Below, piece after piece: positions 6,834-8,091 of a stretch of DNA of 8,091 nucleotides. The notes beneath the pieces are model-generated. The model saw nothing but the letters and a program-made list of their open reading frames with translations. It searched no databases and was not told where the DNA came from. Both the position numbers and the translations under genes were made by a program. The stretch is from positions 1-8,091 of the forward strand of contig JBJFGP010000229.1 of assembly GCA_051892815.1 (NCBI GenBank), read 5' to 3'. This stretch comes from JAXFQS01 sp051892815. Its GTDB lineage: Bacteria > Verrucomicrobiota > Kiritimatiellia > RFP12 > DVOR01. The first letter of the stretch is position 1, and each line of letters starts with the position of its first letter.

Positions 6834-7328
6834 CTAGAAACCGACGAGTTGGCAGGCTTCGCGGAGTTTCTCGGGGTCGACCTCCTGCAGGCTCTCGCAA
6901 TGTTCGGGGGCCCAGAGTTGGATGCGGTTGACCGCGCCAATCAGTACGACTTGCCCGGAGAGTTCCGCATAGCGCAGAAGGCGGTCGCCAATGCGCAGGC
7001 GGCGTTGTACGTCAAAAAGAAGCTGCTCGGAGTTTTCGCCGATTGTCCGCAAAGCCCGCGTCGCGACCGGGTCGAAGAGTGCCTTTTGGCGCAATTCGCC
7101 CATACGCGCCTCCATCTCCTGCGGCGGCAAAAGGGTCAGGCAGCGGTTATTGGGATCGGGCATCACATAGACATACTCCGGCCGCCCCATGCTGTGCCAC
7201 CAGGTCGCCGGCAAGGTCAGCCGCTTCTTCGGGTCCAGGGCATGCTCGAAGCGCCCCGTCAGCAACCCTTGCGACGGTGTCTCGGAACGCGCCGTTCCCT
7301 TTTCAACCTCTGTTTTGCCTTCTCTCAT
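6834..7328 (-). CDS. mraZ: MraZ transcriptional regulator of the division operon
   Basis: 164 residues with two SpoVT/AbrB-like MraZ repeats. Repeat 1 (about 22-65) has Phe27-Glu-His-Ala-Leu-Asp-Pro-Lys-Lys-Arg36 then Leu-Pro40. Repeat 2 (about 98-140) has Phe105-Asp-Val-Gln-Arg-Arg110, then Tyr120-Ala-Glu-Leu and a terminal Ile-Gln-Leu-Trp139. MraZ is a DNA-binding protein that represses its own dcw operon in studied bacteria and localises to the nucleoid. The start at ATG 7328 was chosen over an in-frame GTG at 7358: the GTG lies inside the predicted operator and upstream of the -10, so it would not be transcribed. ATG 7328 leaves an N-terminal extension of about 20 residues before the usual family start, and no clear Shine-Dalgarno. 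Both Gly-Arg motifs typical of the repeats have lost the Gly (Lys35-Arg36 and Arg109-Arg110). First gene of the operon. Confidence 0.93.
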   Translation of the reverse strand: MREGKTEVEKGTARSETPSQGLLTGRFEHALDPKKRLTLPATWWHSMGRPEYVYVMPDPNNRCLTLLPPQEMEARMGELRQKALFDPVATRALRTIGENSEQLLFDVQRRLRIGDRLLRYAELSGQVVLIGAVNRIQLWAPEHCESLQEVDPEKLREACQLVGF

Positions 7329-7334
7329 TGCCTG

Positions 7335-7371
7335 ACACTTAGTGACACTATTAAACACTTTTCCCCACCAA
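7335..7371 (-). promoter_or_regulatory. Predicted MraZ operator: GTG[T/G] repeats at 10-bp period
   Basis: Read on the minus strand toward mraZ, four 7-bp units follow each other with 3-bp spacers: TTGGTGG (7371-7365), AAAGTGT (7361-7355), ATAGTGT (7351-7345) and TAAGTGT (7341-7335). Three share AGTGT exactly and the fourth keeps GTGG. MraZ boxes in Mollicutes are AAAGTG[T/G] repeats with 3-nt spacers, and those of E. coli are TGGGN repeats with 5-nt spacers, so the 10-bp period fits both. The site overlaps the -10 and spacer of the predicted mraZ promoter, as expected for autorepression. Confidence 0.8.
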
Positions 7372-7378
7372 ATTGCAA
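7350..7378 (-). promoter_or_regulatory. Predicted sigma70-type promoter of the mraZ operon
   Basis: On the minus strand, -35 TTGCAA (7378-7373, 4 of 6 consensus bases) and -10 TTTAAT (7355-7350, 5 of 6) are separated by exactly 17 nt. Transcription would start near 7343, leaving a leader of about 15 nt before ATG 7328. This short leader also argues against the upstream GTG start. The promoter is interleaved with the MraZ repeats. Confidence 0.65.
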
Positions 7379-7386
7379 CCTAAAAG

Positions 7387-7420
7387 TTCCTTCCGCGCGC
7401 GCCAACGCCCGCGGAAGGAA
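7387..7420 (-). terminator. Strong GC hairpin upstream of the mraZ promoter
   Basis: A perfect 11-bp inverted repeat (7387-7397 with 7410-7420, arms TTCCTTCCGCG and CGCGGAAGGAA) encloses 12 nt. After one C-C mismatch these can add three more pairs closed by a CCAA loop. On the minus strand it is followed by CTTTTAGG, a short T stretch, so it could end transcripts arriving from upstream and insulate the division promoter, whose -35 begins 8 bp further on. A protein-binding palindrome or a weaker block is also possible. Confidence 0.45.
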
Positions 7421-7686
7421 GAAATATTAAACAGAAAAGGCGGCTAAACATTGGACTTTTCGTCAGTTTTCGACTGTTCTGACCCGATGAATATTTTCTC
7501 GCAATTCCACTCCAGTCCCCTCCCCTTTCGTGGAAACCGCGTTCCACACACCTTGACACCTTCCCCACCGACACCTGCCAACCTCTGCCTCTGACTCCTG
7601 CCTGCCAACCGTCCCGCCTCCTATCAACCTCCACTTCCGACAGATTGCTATCTCTCAAAAATCCCCCTGCCCGCCGCACAAAAGAC

Positions 7687-7722
7687 TTGACGCCTGTTTT
7701 TTTTTTTTTTTTTTTGTATTTT
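7687..7722 (+). promoter_or_regulatory. Possible promoter split by the T19 tract
   Basis: TTGACG (7687-7692) resembles a -35 and TATTTT (7717-7722) a weak -10, both pointing at the small gene at 7777. Their spacing is 24 nt as sequenced, too long for a standard promoter. It would reach 17 nt if the T run were 12 long. Called only as a candidate. Confidence 0.25.
7697..7715 (+). repeat. Homopolymer tract of 19 T
   Basis: An uninterrupted run of 19 T lies between GCCTG and GTATT in otherwise GC-rich DNA. Such tracts slip during replication and are also a common place for sequencing or assembly length errors, so the true number may differ. Confidence 0.97.
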
Positions 7723-7776
7723 AGCCTGGTACTGCCCCCTTCACCAAGAAGTTCCACCCTGTCCAAAAGGCCGCCT

Positions 7777-7878
7777 ATGCACACCACTTTTTCCTCGAAA
7801 GATTTAGGGGATTTAGGCAACGGATGCCTCTTGCTATTCATTATCCTCGCCCTGCTCTGGATCTATCTTTTCGGTTAG
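7777..7878 (+). CDS. Possible 33-residue single-span membrane protein
   Basis: The start ATG at 7777 is preceded by AAAAGG (7765-7770) at a 6-nt spacing, the best-placed ribosome binding site in the window. It ends at TAG 7876-7878. The first 15 residues are polar; residues 17-32 are continuous Leu/Ile/Ala/Phe/Trp, enough for one membrane helix, ending Leu-Phe-Gly. No family is recognised, so no function is proposed. It stands alone, pointing away from the division operon, with the C-rich region and T19 tract upstream. The frame also extends upstream to a TTG at 7645 through the T run (a Phe run), but that reading has no supporting start signal. A chance open frame remains possible at this length. 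Confidence 0.45.
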   Translation: MHTTFSSKDLGDLGNGCLLLFIILALLWIYLFG

Positions 7879-7904
7879 GGCACCCCAAATAGTTTCAGAA
7901 AGCA

Positions 7905-7938
7905 CCTCGAATAGCGTTCCTTCGCCTTCAGAACGAGG
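7905..7938 (-). terminator. Weak hairpin downstream of the possible minus-strand gene
   Basis: CGTTC (7915-7919) can pair with GAACG (7931-7935), with CCT/AGG outside; alternatively CCTCG (7905-7909) pairs with CGAGG (7934-7938). It lies just beyond the stop at 7958-7960 of the possible minus-strand gene, and between that gene and the small plus-strand gene. The following T content is poor, so this is a weak terminator candidate only. Confidence 0.2.
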
Positions 7939-7957
7939 AAGACCAACTCACCTTGCG

Positions 7958-8091
7958 CTAGGTAAAAAGCAGGTCTGTTCCCTGACAACCAAAGCGTAAT
8001 GCCACCAACTCGAAAAGCGCATCGACGGTCTTGCGGTTGAATCCGTCCGACTCGGCATTTTGAGCGAAGGATTCACCGCCGAATGCGCTAT
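7958..8091 (-). CDS. Possible C-terminal end of an unidentified protein (partial)
   Basis: On the minus strand one frame is open from the window edge (first full codon at 8089) to TAG at 7960-7958, giving 43 residues. The segment has mixed composition with a plausible amphipathic helix around Val-Asp-Ala-Leu-Phe-Glu-Leu-Val-Ala-Leu and ends Leu-Leu-Phe-Thr. I do not recognise it. The length is too short to separate coding from chance, and the plus strand is also open for the last 92 bases in one frame, though without a usual start codon. If real, it would be transcribed toward the mraZ promoter, which would give the hairpin at 7387-7420 an insulating role. Confidence 0.3.
   Translation of the reverse strand, partial: SAFGGESFAQNAESDGFNRKTVDALFELVALRFGCQGTDLLFT

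Larger units (their letters stand above)
7421..7776. other. Non-coding region, pyrimidine-rich on the plus strand
   Basis: No credible gene was found in this stretch of about 350 bases. On the plus strand it is strongly C-rich and G-poor: 7561-7620 has 32 C against 8 G by direct count. It contains a 6-bp hairpin (GTGGAA 7530-7535 with TTCCAC 7542-7547), an exact 10-bp direct repeat CCTGCCAACC (7574-7583 and 7601-7610), and the T19 run. An open minus-strand frame crosses it but encodes low-complexity sequence with a Lys run from the A tract, so it is not called. Confidence 0.6.

Noticed and set aside
7329..7358. GTG 7358 as the mraZ start
   Set aside because: The codon falls inside the MraZ repeats and upstream of the predicted -10, so it would not be in the transcript; ATG 7328 is preferred.
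6021..7430. Long plus-strand open frame of 469 codons opposite mraZ and rsmH
   Set aside because: It is antisense to two well-supported genes and shows no domain pattern; long antisense frames are usual in GC-rich coding DNA.
7530..7547. GTGGAA/TTCCAC hairpin as terminator or operator
   Set aside because: Only 6 bp, no T run and no adjacent gene end; likely chance.
7553..7558. TTGACA as a -35 element on the plus strand
   Set aside because: Perfect hexamer, but no -10-like sequence at 15-19 nt downstream.
7574..7610. CCTGCCAACC direct repeat as an iteron or CRISPR-like repeat
   Set aside because: Only two copies of 10 bp in C-rich sequence with no further units.
7380..7841. Minus-strand open frame of 153 codons across the intergenic region
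   Set aside because: Covers the mraZ hairpin and the A19 tract (Lys run), has low-complexity composition and no start signal.
8000..8091. Plus-strand open reading after TAA 7997-7999
   Set aside because: It looks protein-like but contains no ATG or GTG and only a late TTG before the window edge, so it cannot be called as a gene start.

Overview
The window looks like a piece of a diderm (Gram-negative-type) bacterial chromosome with moderately high GC. It is dominated by the start of a division and cell-wall (dcw) operon on the minus strand. An inner-membrane ExbB-ExbD-TonB energy-transfer module implies an outer membrane. The tandem GYF_2-like domains of the plus-strand gene and the near absence of Shine-Dalgarno sequences at operon starts would fit the PVC group (Verrucomicrobiota, Kiritimatiellota, Lentisphaerota). 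That placement is inference only, since no phylogenetic marker was tested.

Layout from left to right. (1) 1-1767, plus strand: the 3' part of a gene for a protein with two GYF_2-like modules, a Pro-rich linker and a very long coiled coil; its start lies outside the window. (2) 1768-1856: a short convergent intergenic stretch with GC-rich hairpins. (3) 1857-7328, minus strand: seven tightly packed genes, in transcription order mraZ, rsmH (mraW), ftsL, ftsI, exbB, exbD, tonB. Junctions range from 33 nt down to ATGA overlaps. (4) 7335-7378: a recognisable control region for this operon, with a sigma70-type promoter (TTGCAA, 17 nt, TTTAAT) overlaid by GTG[T/G] repeats at exact 10-bp period, as expected of a MraZ operator. 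(5) 7387-7420: a strong GC hairpin just upstream of that promoter. (6) 7421-7776: non-coding, strikingly C-rich and G-poor DNA ending in a run of 19 T. (7) 7777-7878, plus strand: a possible 33-residue one-segment membrane protein with a good ribosome binding site. (8) 7958-8091: a possible C-terminal end of a minus-strand gene, uncertain.

How the genes fit together: MraZ is the likely autoregulator of the operon. RsmH modifies 16S rRNA, FtsL and FtsI belong to the septal peptidoglycan synthase complex, and ExbB-ExbD-TonB couples the proton gradient to the cell envelope. Normally murE follows ftsI in dcw clusters. Here a TonB/Tol-type motor follows instead, with a 2-nt gap and then two 4-nt overlaps, so it is probably co-expressed with the division genes under MraZ control. 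That gene order and the MraZ operator-promoter overlap are the most interesting observations.
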